Assembly: GCA_015179125.1 (NCBI GenBank)
Contig: WHVA01000456.1
Coordinates: forward strand, 29,053-93,052
Source: Gautieria morchelliformis
Taxonomy: Eukaryota; Basidiomycota; Agaricomycetes; Gomphales; Gomphaceae
Direction: 5' to 3'
Length of the DNA stretch: 64,000 bases
Shown: positions 41,446 to 52,826 of the stretch, in pieces
How positions within the stretch are numbered: the first letter of the stretch is position 1
Layout of the letters: the number at the start of each line of letters is the position of its first letter
Program-made: the position numbers and the translations under genes
The notes under the pieces: model-generated
The model's database searches: none
The model's input: only the letters and a program-made list of their open reading frames with translations
Told to the model about the DNA's origin: nothing

Positions 41446-43251
41446 CCCGGTGAAAAGTGGTTGTGCTGGCATCTGTTGGCATCGGGAAAAATCTGCTCTC
41501 TCAAAAAAAGTCTGGCCAGAGCAGATAAGTGAGACAAGAGCCCCTGAGAGCAGAGTGCGAGCGCCACAAACGTATCGTTTCGAGTAGCTCAATCTGCCAT
41601 AGTCTGCATGACTCAGTTAGAATAGGTTTTTGAAAAAAGCAGACCACAGCATATTTAGAAATTTTACTGACAGCAGATTAGAGCACATTAGAAAATATAT
41701 CTCACTGCAGGCATATAAAAGTTTTCTTGTCTGAAAAACTGTTCAAAAAACTGTAAAGATATTCCAAATATTTTTTAGTGTTTTTAATGTAAAAAAGTTT
41801 AAAGTTTTTTGCAGGGTTTTTTATGTCTTTTTATAAGTTTCTTTGTGAAAACACAAAGAAACCCATAAAAAACCCTGAAAAAAACTTTGAATTTTTTTAC
41901 AATTCTCTTTCTCAATAAATTCTAATAAAAGCACAAAATTTTATTATAGTTTTTTTTTACATAAATAACACTAAAAATATTTGGAATATCTTTACAGTTT
42001 TTCAGACAAGAAAACATTTATATGCCTGCAGTGTCTATTACTAGCAACTTGCTACAAAACAGATTCTAGCAGTGTCTGTCCACCACTCATCATCGAATAT
42101 GACAAACAGCCGTAATCACCGAAAAACGTGTGGTCTACGCAAGGGCTGTTAATGGTGCACGCCTCTGATTGAGGCTGACCACTCACCATAGCCAGACAGA
42201 AGGCAGCTGTGACACGGCACAGAGCTGTTACCTGAAGGGTTGCACCTGCTTTTGATCTTTCTGCACTGATCACAAGCTGAACGATACCGTTAACTATGAT
42301 ATGGTCAAACTAATGATATGGAGGAAAAATGCTCACCCCTCTATGTTCGCCGATGCTTGACTTTGTCCCCGCAGTATGTCTGGGATGAGTCACCATCAGA
42401 GGTATGGTATCGGTGGGCTGTATGAATACAGGAAGTGCCCGATCACCCTGCGGTCCCAGACGTGTGTCCATATCCAAACCTGACCTGTGCACGGGTGCAT
42501 GTGCAGGTGGGCACATCAACACCACGACTGGCTACCAGCTCATTGCACCCACTGGGATTGGGATATCAGGACTCAGCCTGCCACACAAAGAAGCAGGGCC
42601 ACTGTCAGGAAGATCGCACAGCGCAGTGGGCATGATGGGCGGGCTGCATCCTCAGCTGCAGCTGTGCAGGTGGTCTTCTGGGTGATGGTGTACAGAGAGA
42701 GGATGGCGATGTTGATGTGAACATGTGTGGGGAGTGCTGGACCAGGCTCTCAGCTGGATAGATATCTTGTAGGCGGCGCTAATGGGGGGACACAGAGGAG
42801 GGTGGTGGGCAAAACCATGGTTGAACGTTGATGGGGAGATGGAAGAAGCAGGGGATGTGGCGAGAGGAGAGAGGAGAGAAGGAAAGAGCCCTTGCGTTGC
42901 ATATATGTGATTTTCCTTCTGTTGGGGTACCATTACTTGTCATGATCAATTGCTTGGATTTTTTCTGGCACCGAAATTTTTTTTTCGTGGATATTTATAG
43001 TTGCTGCGCTGACTACAAGGTGAGCAAAGTCCGGGCACAGCAAATGCTAGCAAAAGCAAAGTAGATTTTACAAAATTCTACAAATGTTGGTCCCCAGGTC
43101 ACAGTCCCAGTCATTTCAAGTAGCTGGATTTCAGTTTTTCGAGTGGGTTTACCAAATACGCAGAGTTGAGAGCAGATACTGCCCAATTAGCACAGTTTGC
43201 AGATTTTGCATCCGACAGCGTCCGATCCCAGCATAACCTCTTTTCACCGGG
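41446..43251. mobile_element. 1.8-kb TIR transposon with 7-bp target duplication, class unknown
   Basis: Terminal inverted repeats of about 27 bp: CCCGGTGAAAAGTGGTTGTG (left) and CCCGGTGAAAAGAGGTTATG (right, minus strand). ATTCAGG flanks both sides (41,439-41,445 and 43,252-43,258). The sibling copy has the empty site 'AAACTATTCAGGTCCTGG' (complement of about 25,363-25,385). Short open frames between 42,310 and 42,940 show no transposase motif, so it is probably non-autonomous. A fold-back element sits inside. Confidence 0.88.
41703..42033. mobile_element. Fold-back element with CACTG ends (CACTA/CMC-like MITE)
   Basis: A 331-bp, very AT-rich element with near-perfect inverted arms of about 85 bp starting CACTGCAGGCATATAAA. 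It is flanked by TCT on both sides. CACTG ends and a 3-bp duplication are what CACTA/EnSpm (CMC) elements leave, but assignment from the ends alone is tentative. No coding capacity. Confidence 0.8.
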
Positions 43252-43693
43252 ATTCAGGTCCTGGACTCCAGCCGGGAACCAACTGAGGGATGTAGACGGG
43301 GAAATGCATAAGTGTTTGATTAGCTGCTTACATCTCGATCCCACGGCCTAATGTCATCGTTGAGCTGCCCGTCTGAAAGCCGCAGAATTTAGCTGTGGTT
43401 GACGAAGAGGTACATTTCAATTCGCAACACTGCGTATAGCCATGAATCCGACTTGCAGTACTAGTTCCAGTCCAGAACGGAACGGAATCGTGTATGGCAA
43501 TCTTTGACGACTTCGACTCGGACTGCGACAAACATACCAATGCATGATTGCATTATCCCTAATGAAATGCACTTGCAGCACAGTGACAGAAAACATCTTC
43601 TGCTTTCAAATTCGTGGGGCAATGCTAAGCCTGCTGTAATCCGCTAGTCGGGATGAACCATTACTATCATGGGCCCCTTGCGGACTCATGGTC

Positions 43694-43708
43694 ACATATA
43701 AAAGGCCA
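43694..43708 (+). promoter_or_regulatory. TATA box upstream of peroxidase copy 2
   Basis: CACATATAAAAGGCC about 40 bp before the ATG at 43,747, identical to the sequence before copy 1. Confidence 0.6.
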
Positions 43709-43746
43709 ATGTGAAGGCTGAACTGTATCTACTGCATCAAACAATA

Positions 43747-45128
43747 ATGTTTCCTTTAACAACATTCCTCTCTCTGTCCCTAGCTGCTGCTGCTTTAGCC
43801 TTTCCCGCCCACCAGTCACTTGCTGGCCTCACCAGGGACGAGCTTGACTATATCCTCCCGGGTCTCGAAGATCGTAACCCTGAACAACCTCCTGGGCCGC
43901 TGAATAATACATCGGTAAAGCTGGTGAATGACGAGGCTCACCCCTGGCGGCCTTTGTATGAGGGAGATATACGTGGTGTGTGCCCCAGTCGAAACACCAT
44001 GGCCTCTCACCCGGGCGTGAGCACAATCCATCACGACTTTTGTCTTCCATATTCCCAATTACTTGTCCCAGTACCACCCTCACAATGTCATTGCAATTCC
44101 TGCCCAAATAATCACTGCAGTCAGGAAGGTACGTACTTATTCTCAGTTCGCACCTAGCCAGCACTTCCAGTATTTATGTGCCGACTTACATGGCTTTAAC
44201 ATGAGCAATGATTTGGCTATCTTCCTTAGGTATGCGGCCTTCCTAGCCGAAGGAAACCCCATCACAACTCTCATGAGCATTGGGGGCAAGGCCCATTCAA
44301 CCGGGCCTAATCCTCCTGCACTGGCTATAGTCAGTGACTTGACACGCACGCAGGCTTCAAAGGTACGTTGTCTTTAGTTTACTCAGTTGACTTGGGTAAC
44401 TTATCACTTCATTCTCTTCCATACGCGGTACAGTTTAATCCTTTTTTTTTGTAGAATACTCATAGGCTGACAGTACTCTCCAAGTGATGCGTTTTTCGGA
44501 GACAGCTTCAGTTTCAATGAGACACTGTTCCAAGAGGTGAATATTTAATTTCCCCCTTTTCCTGTCAACGCACTGACACCCTGCTTAAAGTTCTCAAACT
44601 TTAGTCAACGCTTTGGAGGCAGGAAATACAACTTTACTGGCGGGAGAGTACAGGTTCCAGCATATACAGGATCCGACCGCAACCAACTCCAACTTTTCGT
44701 TCGTTTCACCGCGCTTCTTTACTGCATATGCCGAGTCCTTCCCACTGATTTTCTTCGTCGTGTCTCAGATATGCAGCTCGACATGACCGCAGCACGCAGC
44801 TTCTTCCAGAACAGCCATTATCCCGATGGCTTCTTCCGTGCCAACCGCTCAATATCACTCAGAGATGTCACTGTCGACCCAATATTCGCAGCCCACCCTC
44901 TCGAGCCTGGAGCAAACCATGGCGTTGGAAATTGTATGTCCCCGATCCTAAGTCGGTCAAGCTAGGCCAATTCTGCCTGCTATACACCAACTTCATCAAC
45001 GATACTGTGCGGTCGCTGTATCCCAATCCAACCGAGATGTGCGCACAGCCATGAACACCAACCTTGACTTCTTCTTTACCATCGCTGCGACGCGTAGCTG
45101 CACACAGGTCTGCCTGTTCGGCCGTTAG
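43747..45128 (+). pseudogene. Heme-thiolate peroxidase, copy 2, disabled
   Basis: Met at 43,747 with signal peptide (LTTFLSLSLAAAALAFPAHQ), then SLAGLTRDELDYILPGLED. The heme motif reads EGDIRGVCPSRNTMASHPG: the thiolate Cys is kept, but GLN is changed to SRN. The frame then shifts before IAIPAQIITAV. Later blocks are GFNMSNDLAIFLRYAAFLAE (reached after an intron beginning GTACGT at about 44,128), NPPALAIVSDLTRTQ, FGDSFSFNETLFQE, MQLDMTAARSFFQNSHYPDG, DPIFAAHPLEPGANHGVGN and CTQVCLFGR at the stop. Several indels (for example near 44,640 and 45,020) break the frame. The TAC that copy 1 lost to TAG is intact here, so the two copies decayed independently. Confidence 0.82.
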
Positions 45129-45764
45129 TCATTCACCAAGTATAGGCTCTTGTCAAATTTTAGGCCTCTTTTTCCAACAAGGCGGACCAGTTCCCCAAAT
45201 ATATTAGCAAACCAGTCCTGCCAATTCATCCATTCCGGTCTCAGTTCAGATGGACAATGTCCTTGCATACTTAGTTTATAAGTGCTAGAAACTTTTGAGC
45301 TTGAACGTTTGTACTGTAAGCCGGTTTGTCACCCGGTAACACCAGTTTGGCGCAGAGAGCATGCTCGATATGTAGCTCGGGGTCATTGGCATGATGGAAT
45401 AGTCACGGTTGTCCAAGCACATTTTGAAGATTGTCTTTAGCGACATCAGGGCCTCAATATGTATGCAACAGGTTCCGCCGATGAATAAACAACTAAAATC
45501 CAGAGCCACGGGAGACGGTGAGCATCATATGCCCGGGTCTTGAATCGGGTCTTGAATCGTGGTTCTGTGTACACTGGAGTGGGGCCTGAAACAAACGCCG
45601 GCTGCTACTCAGGCAAATGTCCTGGAAGGGACATTGGATACAGTTGCGATGCCGCCATCTGCCACACTCGAGAACAGGATGGTTAATGGAAGTCGCTGCC
45701 TCTTGGTTGCTGGTGGGGTTTGCATTGGAATTGCAGCTACGATCCATTAGCTTGCATGCTATCC

Positions 45765-47579
45765 TTAATCCTCTGCCATTCTTCCAGAACCTACTGAGCT
45801 ATTATTAATCAGCGCGTGATGGAGAGCAAATAACTCACTGGACACAACAGGCCCTGCCAGTTCTACACTTCCAGGATATCCAGTTGCCCCAGGGAACTCC
45901 TCTAACTCTATCCCAGCTGACCTAGCCTCTTCCAACTGCTGGCTTTCCTGATCAGCCACATTGTTTTGCAAGGTCTCAGCACTAAAAGCCTGTGGGTCCC
46001 CAAATTCAGCCACTATGGCATTGTGAACACTTTGTCTGGCTGCTTGGATGGTGGAGAATAAAAGAGTGGATGATGAGGGGCCATCAAGTTGAGAGTGTCT
46101 CTCTCTGAGAGCTAGGTGAAAGCGGCAGATGATAATGACTGACAAGCTGTATGTGCATCATTAGTACAATCACAGGGCTTTCTCACTGAAAATATACCTG
46201 TTCTGAAGAGGGTTTAAGATGTCCCAAAGGCTTTGCTTTATACAACAAAGGAGCTGAAATTAGCCATTTTTATTATCAAGATCAATGTCTGACGTACCCT
46301 CAATATCTGAAATGTAAAAAATGACAGAGTAAGCTCTCAAAGCTTAACAGGTTTATAAGTAACAAGACCTTCGATGTGATAGTACTAGCTACAGTAATGG
46401 TAAGCACAAATCTGAATATGAATCAGACATGAATTAGCATAGGAATAATATTCCATACCCATATCTGACAAACCCTTACCTGAGATTAGTGACATGTCCA
46501 TATATATATATGCAATATGTTGTATGCTCACCTTGGTAAATCACTAGACTAATCAGAGATTTCTTCTCCCAAATCCCCCCTTTCCGCCAAAGCCTCAGGG
46601 TTTGAATTGAGCTCAGAATGGTTACTATCACAACTCCAGTGTCAAAAAGGATTCCAGTAACATTACCGATGGTGGCCGCTGTCAAAGGTATTCAGAGACA
46701 AATCAGGCAAATACAGATGCCTAGATCTTACCCCTGAAGAATTTGTTAGTTTCAATCTAAACAGAAAGTGCTAGTCAGTACTGACAAAGTCACTCTATTA
46801 AATTGTGAACTAGTCATATTGCAGTTGTCCCAAACAGAGAGGTACTATATCCAGTGAAATGAATTCATGCTATTTATACAAAGTCTCCACAGGGACATAC
46901 CACTTGAGTGATAATAGCACCAAGAATAAGCAGCCCAAGAACACCCAAAACTCTTTGATTCTGAAGGGAAATAGCATAGGTGCGAGCCAGCAGTAGGCCT
47001 AGACAAGTGAATTGTATTGATCTTTCTACTTGAGAAATATATGGGTGTAATTCCTCACCCTCTATTCCAATGAGAGAAAGAACAGCACAAGCATTACTGA
47101 GGTGACTGATAGTATCACATTTCCTCCGAATCTATGAGTCTCTAGGTTGCTTTTGCATGAGGAATGAAATTCATACTAGATGCTCATTCAAATCAGTGGG
47201 GATGTTACACATGAGAACCATAGACATATTGCACCTCAGCGGACATGTTAAAGTTAACATATATCTGAGCAAGACACGAAACCAAGGGCGCGTACCGAGC
47301 AAGTAAATAGAGAATGGTGCCGAGGCTGAAGGTCTTGCACCAAATGTGGCTGATCTCAGATGGCAGTGTGAGAAGCGTGTCGAAGGAGAGTAGTGCTGTG
47401 CAAGAAGGTATGAAACTCGTGGAATTAGACGGGACATGTACACATACCAAGCGCTGCGTAGACGGCAGAGTTGAACACAAAGCTAGCTCAGGTAAGTTGT
47501 TTTGCATGGCACTCAATGCAGTAAGTACGGACTTATCTGATAGTGCCTGTATAACAGCCGAGGCGTCCGCCTGAGACAT
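45765..47579 (-). CDS. DUF6533-type membrane protein gene, copy 2 (better preserved)
   Basis: Starts at 47,579 (MSQADASAVIQALSDKSVLT). The first block contains LLSFDTLLTLPSEISHIWC and LGTILYLLARYAPLVS. A later block is LARTYAISLQNQRVLGVLGL / ILGAIITQV before GTATGT (near 46,910). Then comes an uninterrupted exon with TAATIGNVTGILFDTGVVIV, SSIQTLRLWRKGGIWEKKS and LVIYQ before GTGAGC (near 46,535), and the last block (46,145-45,765) CRFHLALRERHSQLDGPSS to the stop. Exons in between are inferred from the sibling copy. No stop was noticed in the recognised exons, but the complete splice pattern was not resolved, so integrity is open. Predicted integral membrane protein, function unknown. Confidence 0.6.
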
Positions 47580-48730
47580 GATATAAGAAAGAAAAACTGG
47601 GATGCAGAGGAGGGACCAAGTTTTGCGTAGCGATGTGGAGGGTTGGAGTCACAGATCGCGAAGGTCTATATGTAAGATTCTGGCCATGGGTGCTGCCAGG
47701 CAACAGATATTCACAGCATCCTATATCAGCGCCTAAGCATGACACAATTTACAAGGGGGTAGTCTGATGAACGAACATTCTATGTAAAAGAATTAACGTT
47801 ATCAATACAACGTCGAGGCATGATGGCATCAGTTGGGCACGAGCGAGTAATTGATGCTTGGGTTCTTGCCAGGAATTGGTCATTACATCCGATTTGCCTG
47901 GGCAGAATGAAACCCAAGGTCCATATAAACTTGTCTTGTAGGCACACTGGGCACTCATTGAAGATTCACAGAGTGTCAGCGTAACACCACATGAAAACCA
48001 ACTGCGACACAGCTCACTGATGCGTATCAAGATGTCGCATCTGCGGCGTGTTACTTATCAAGGTGAGAACGCAAGGAAACGAGATGATATGAGAGATCTA
48101 GGCTGTCCAGCTCAAAGCCCAGAGTTGGCACGTGGCTGTAATTCTATAGCGATGCTGGATAACCTCAGCAGAGATATCAGCTCGTGTCGATGTAGCCGGA
48201 TCCTTATGGGGACACGAGACATTTCTCATTTTGGCTGCATGTCCTGTACGACGTTAGAAGAGGTCGTATGAAATTTAAACATGGAGCACGACGACATGGT
48301 AACCGTGATATTGTGCATTCAGTGGATCGGATGTGATGGTGATGTAGAGCTGTGACCGGTGGCCGAGGAGAGCCCAGGAAGCTACTGAGGTGATCGGCGA
48401 CGTGGTTGCAATTTGTTTAGTATGATATTATTAGAATGGCGACAGCGCGACCTGGCGAGAATAAACGCTTGGACGCCTGGCATGTTTTTGTAGTCATTCG
48501 ATAATTCAGGTTGGAAAAAGTTGTATATAGCTGTTGGCGTAAATCATGTCAGCTCCCTTGGAACACTGGTAACAAGCTAACCTGGTTGGATCCAGAGTCA
48601 AACATAAACGGCATTATCCAGATACTTTCACAACACATTCGCATCGAATTTCATAAACACTTATGTAACGACCGGATCCACACCGAGACAAACATGCCGG
48701 CACACCCAGAAAGGCCCGCTCGTCCATGGA

Positions 48731-49426
48731 CCCACTAGACTCGAGCCAGTCTCTATGTATAATCGTTACACGAAAATAGAAAGTGTGGTTAAAGGTCAAG
48801 GTGCCTGTTCTATGGCGCAATACTATGTAGTCAGACTTAAGTTGACCGAAAGTTCGACCGGAACGGTGTATAAACCAGTGCGGCAAGTTCACAACGCGTG
48901 ATTTTTCTAAGTGTCCACAAAAGATTTCAAAGATAGTTCCTCCGCGACGCGCCTCATAAGTTCCACCAGTCCTTCTGGTACACATTCGGACGACTATCTC
49001 CGATCGTGTAGCTTTATAGGACTGGGTTCGAGTCTAACCCACAACGAACAAGGACGCGTCCACAATATATCTAAATTTAATTACTACTCTAAAAAGAATT
49101 CTTTTTCCTTGTCTCCTCACGCTGAGTTGCATGCAAGTCAACAACAGGAGATCATGGCCCATGGTGAGCGGCGTATTTGTGTTCGCGTACAACTTAATCT
49201 AAGTCTAGTCAAGGTCCGTGTCTTCATGTGTGCGGTGACCGGTCTATATCCGCAGGATGGATGGTGAGGCTGGGAGCAGCTGCGAAGTACTCGATAACCG
49301 AGGGTGGTTGTCTGTGCTCACGAGATCTGTTATGGTGGCGATGCACCGATCTATATCCACCTGATGTATCTGGTGAGCGTGGCCAACGACGAGCAGAGTT
49401 ATCGGTGCCCGAGTTCTATATAATAA
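48731..49426. other. Unique DNA before the right Helitron array
   Basis: Open frames up to about 120 codons (48,614-48,985 and 48,911-49,267) show no recognised domain. The sequence is not repeated elsewhere in the window. It ends at 'TATATAATAA' next to the Helitron CTAG, giving the A/T insertion point expected of Helitrons. Confidence 0.5.
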
Positions 49427-49543
49427 CTAGGTGGGTACCCGCGCTTCGCGCGGGGGTGCAGGTCAAACGCCTCGGTAAGGTCAAATGCATCAGTAAGGTC
49501 AAGTGCATTGGGGTAAATAGGATCATGCAAAATATATCCCTGT

Positions 49544-49860
49544 TCATATAGTATCATGAATCAGGTATGCACCCATGGAACAGCCAAACATGCAGAGCTC
49601 TCTCTCGACCTCTGGGATGGCCCTCCCAGCGACTCTAGACATGAAAGTGGTAATGGTCTTGACTGAATCATCAGAGATTATAAGATTGCACCCATTGTCA
49701 TAATCCACAGGTTTCAAAGCTTGTGCATTGTGAAATAGATCCAATAGTGATCTTGGGGATCCTCAATTTTGACAATGTGGTTATATCGATATGCGAGCTG
49801 ATCCTCCGGTGACACTCTCACAGAACCATAAACAATACCAAAATCAGAAATGGGGGAAGA
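49544..49860 (-). pseudogene. Possible captured gene fragment in Helitron
   Basis: A 66-codon frame (ISDDSVKTITTFMSRVAGRA, IPEVERELCMFGCSMGAYLI), preceded on the same strand by a second stretch (GIVYGSVRVSPEDQLAYRYN, HIVKIEDPQD) in another frame. The composition looks like ordinary protein and it is absent from the other Helitron units, so it may be a captured host or element fragment. Family not recognised. Confidence 0.4.
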
Positions 49861-49874
49861 CCCAAAGTGCAGTT

Positions 49875-50475
49875 GGATAGCATGTCCTCACAGGTAGCAT
49901 GTCCCCACACGTAACGTGTCCCCACAGGTAGCGTGTCCCCACAGGTAACGTGTCCTCACAGGTAGCATGTCCCCACACGTAACGTGTCCCCACACGTAAC
50001 GTGTCCCCACACGTAATGTGTCCCCACCGGTAGCGTGTCCCCACAGGTAACGTGTCCCCACAGGTAGCATGTCCCCACACGTAACGTGTCCTCACAGGTA
50101 GTATGTCCCCACATGCAACGTGTCCTCACAGGTAGCATGTCCCCACACGTAATGTGTCCCCACAGGTAGCGTGTCCCCACAGGTAGCGTGTCCCCACAGG
50201 TAGCATGTCCTCACAGGTAGCATGTCCCCACACGTAACGTGTCCCCACCGGTAGCGTGTCCCCACTGGTAGCATGTCCTCACAGGTAGCATGTCCTCACA
50301 CATAGCATGTCCTCGCAGGTAGTGTGTCCTCACACATAACGTGTCCCCACACGCAATGTGTTCTCCCAGGTAGCGTGTCCCCACATGTAACCTGTCCTCA
50401 CAGGTAGCGTGTCCCCACATGTAACCTGTCCTCACAGGAAGCGTGTCCTCGCACATAACATGTCCTCACACATAT
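49875..50475. repeat. 17-bp minisatellite
   Basis: About 35 copies of GTGTCCCCACACGTAAC and variants (CAGGTAGC, CACATAAC), in very regular 17-bp spacing. The core GTGTCCCCA is shared with the 21-bp arrays of the other units. Confidence 0.92.
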
Positions 50476-50479
50476 CAGG

Positions 50480-50990
50480 GACATGTATCAGTATCTATTT
50501 TGTGACATATATAGACATAAATAAATAGAAACCACATTTAAGCAGCTGTTGTCATTAATTTTAGCAAAGCCTGGATAATTTAGTGATATCTACCTTTTGA
50601 AAAATGTCAAAAAATGTACAGTACATTTAACCTGAAGCTGGTATTAATTTTAGCAAAGTCAGGATAATTCATTGATATCTATATTTATTCTTCAAAAAAA
50701 GATAAAAAAAAACACACTACATTAAAACAGAAGTTGTTATCAACTTCAGCAAAGTCAGTATAAGTTATTGATATCCATTTGCGAAAAAATGTCAAAAATA
50801 TTTACAGGATAGTTAAGGTGGCTGAGGTTAGCCAGTTAGATTTATTGATGTCTATTTGCGAAAAAAATAGCGAAAAATGTACAGGATATGTAAGTTGGCT
50901 ATTGTTAAGGTTAGCAAGTTAGGTTTATTGATAGCTATTTGCGAAGAAATATTGAAAAAATATACAGGCCATTGAAGCAGAAGCTGGTGT
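50480..50990. repeat. AT-rich diverged tandem repeat
   Basis: Blocks of TTAGCAAAG(T/C)C(A/T)GGATAATT, GATATCTAT and CGAAAAAATGTCAAAAA at about 80-90 bp spacing, as in the sibling units. Confidence 0.8.
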
Positions 50991-51537
50991 CACTTCACAG
51001 CCAAAGGCAGAGACACCCAGAGCCAAGCCAAAGCAATAGTACGCCCACCAGTACAACCAGAACACAGAAAGACACCAGTTGGGAGTGCGGTGCTGCAGCA
51101 TCGCTCTCTTTATACTGAGAGAAGGGTCGTGCACGGACCACCCTCGCGTATGGTTGCGACGAACGCGAACCGGTCACGTGACCTGGGACGCTGCTGCTCA
51201 GCGTCAATGGTCTGGCCAGGGGCCTAGGGCTTGCGGCTGCGCCGCTCGCTCCGCTGACATAATTTTTATGTAATATTATTTGTAACATTATTTGTCAGTG
51301 GGCCCACAACCACCCACCCCCCGCGTTTAACTCTTAGACTAGGTGGATACCCGCGCTTCGCGCGGGGGTGCAAGTCAAACGCCTCGGTAAGGTCAAACGC
51401 ATCAGCAAGGTCAAACGCCTTGGGTAAATCAAACTTGGGATAAGTCAAACACATTCGGATAAGAAAATTTCTTTCAGATAAGTAAAACACATCTTATTGA
51501 TTGAAAGTAGCTCTAAGTAACACATCAAGGTAGGTAA

Positions 51538-52826
51538 TGTTATGACCATGCTGCTTGACCAACTCTGGTACCTCCATGCCTCCTCTGGCTCTATCCCGCA
51601 ACGTCCACACTTTGACCTTTTGATCCCCTTGTTCTTTACTATTCACATACTTCCCCTTTTGACTCTATTCACTGGCCTTCCCTACTTGACCCTTAGCATA
51701 GCAAGTCTGGAGCATCAGGAGATCCATTTGTTCCACTATCAATGTTACAACTGTTCCGCTCAACCATCTCCGCGCCATATCCGCATATCCTCCGCACCAC
51801 CTCTGCACCGCCTCCGCACCACCTGCGACTCTATTCCGCAGCATCCGCAACCCTCTACCTCGACCCTTGTGATTTCAGTACCCCTGGCCACCTCCAGATA
51901 CCGGCCCCCGTACTTGACCCTGAACACAGCAAGATATCATTTCCGTAATTCTGTTTCTTCTGATGCCTATTGTACTTACTTGCCTTGTTCTTTGCCATTG
52001 TACTTACCCTACCCTGCACCCCCTTGTGATCCCAATGTTCCGCATTAGTTACTTGCCCCGTATGTCTATCCGCTTCCCGCACTCTCCGGAATTTGCTTAG
52101 TACCATACCATTACCTGCTGCTTCAGCTCTTTGTATAAAACCCCCTCATGTATGTCTCCGTTTCTGCAATCAGATAATCGACTTCAATACGTGATTCCCT
52201 TCGCACTGTCTCCTGTTCTTAGCACAGCGAGTTTTGCTAGTCTTGTCTCCTTCCGCTCTCGACCCTCTGTCCTCCGCCTCTTCCGACCTTTGTTCTCCGA
52301 CCCTCAAACCTCGACTCTCAGTACTCTGTTCCCGACTTCTGCCTTCTCCAATATCCGCAAGTCAATCCCGAAATACTTAGGACGGTAGTTCATCAGGGGT
52401 GCAACACATAAGTTGAAGCCGTTGTCCTTTCCAGTTCTGACCTCCGTGAATTCTGATACGTAACAATCAATTAGACCCACATTCCCCTTGGTCTTTTGCC
52501 TATTGATTGTTCTTAGTTCTACCCGGCACCCCCTTGTAGTTCCTCTTGTTCCGTATTAGTTACTTACTCCATTTATCCTAGTTAGTTTTGCTTGCACTGG
52601 AATTGCTTACCTCTACCTTCTGACATGTTGTCTCAGCTCTTTGAATAAAACCCAGTCATGTGTGCCTCTGTTCTGCAATCAGATAATTGACTTTGATATG
52701 TGACTCCCTTTGCACTGTTTCCTGTTCTTACCACAGCAAGTACTTGCAAGGCCTCTGTCTCTCTGACCTCTGCCTTCCAACTTGATTTCTGATATCCAAC
52801 TTAACTTGATTCTTGAACCCTTACCT
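51538..52826 (+). mobile_element. LTR family A, 3'-truncated, interrupted by LTR family B
   Basis: Begins TGTTATGACCATGC after GGTAA as at 5,191 and ends at 'TTGAACCCTTAC' where the Helitron end CTAG begins. It is split by the LTR at 51,743-52,465. Confidence 0.8.
51743..52465 (+). mobile_element. Solo LTR family B with ATCAA target duplication
   Basis: A 723-bp LTR, TGTTACAACTGTTCC...GATACGTAACA, flanked by ATCAA (51,738-51,742 and 52,466-52,470). The empty site is intact in the family A LTRs at about 1,471 and 5,376. The TATA-like 'TTTGTATAAAACCC' and the 3' part resemble family A, so the two are related subfamilies. Confidence 0.92.

Larger units (their letters stand above)
41265..48730. 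repeat. Segmental duplication B, inverted copy
   Basis: Inverted counterpart of 19,985-25,545, from 'CCTAGTAATTCTGAGAGGG' to the block around 48,700. It contains the peroxidase gene (plus strand) and the DUF6533 gene (minus strand), and is interrupted by the transposon at 41,446-43,251. No gene is seen in 45,129-45,764 or in 47,580-48,730. Confidence 0.88.
49427..51338 (-). mobile_element. Non-autonomous Helitron unit at host border
   Basis: 3' end CTAG with hairpin at 49,427-49,456, subterminal GGTCAAACGC repeats, a short coding-like fragment, a 17-bp minisatellite, AT-rich repeats and a GC-rich 5' end. Unlike the other units, its 5' tip reads TCTAAGAGTTAAACGC on the minus strand, directly after the next unit's CTAG. 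It thus has the TC start of canonical Helitrons. Confidence 0.75.

Noticed and set aside
41940-42033. AT-rich hairpin read as a transcription terminator
   Set aside because: It is one arm of the 331-bp fold-back element with CACTG ends.
49000-49060. tRNA-like T-arm (GGGTTCGAGTCTAACCC)
   Set aside because: The loop is too long for a T-arm and no acceptor, D or anticodon stem can be placed around it.
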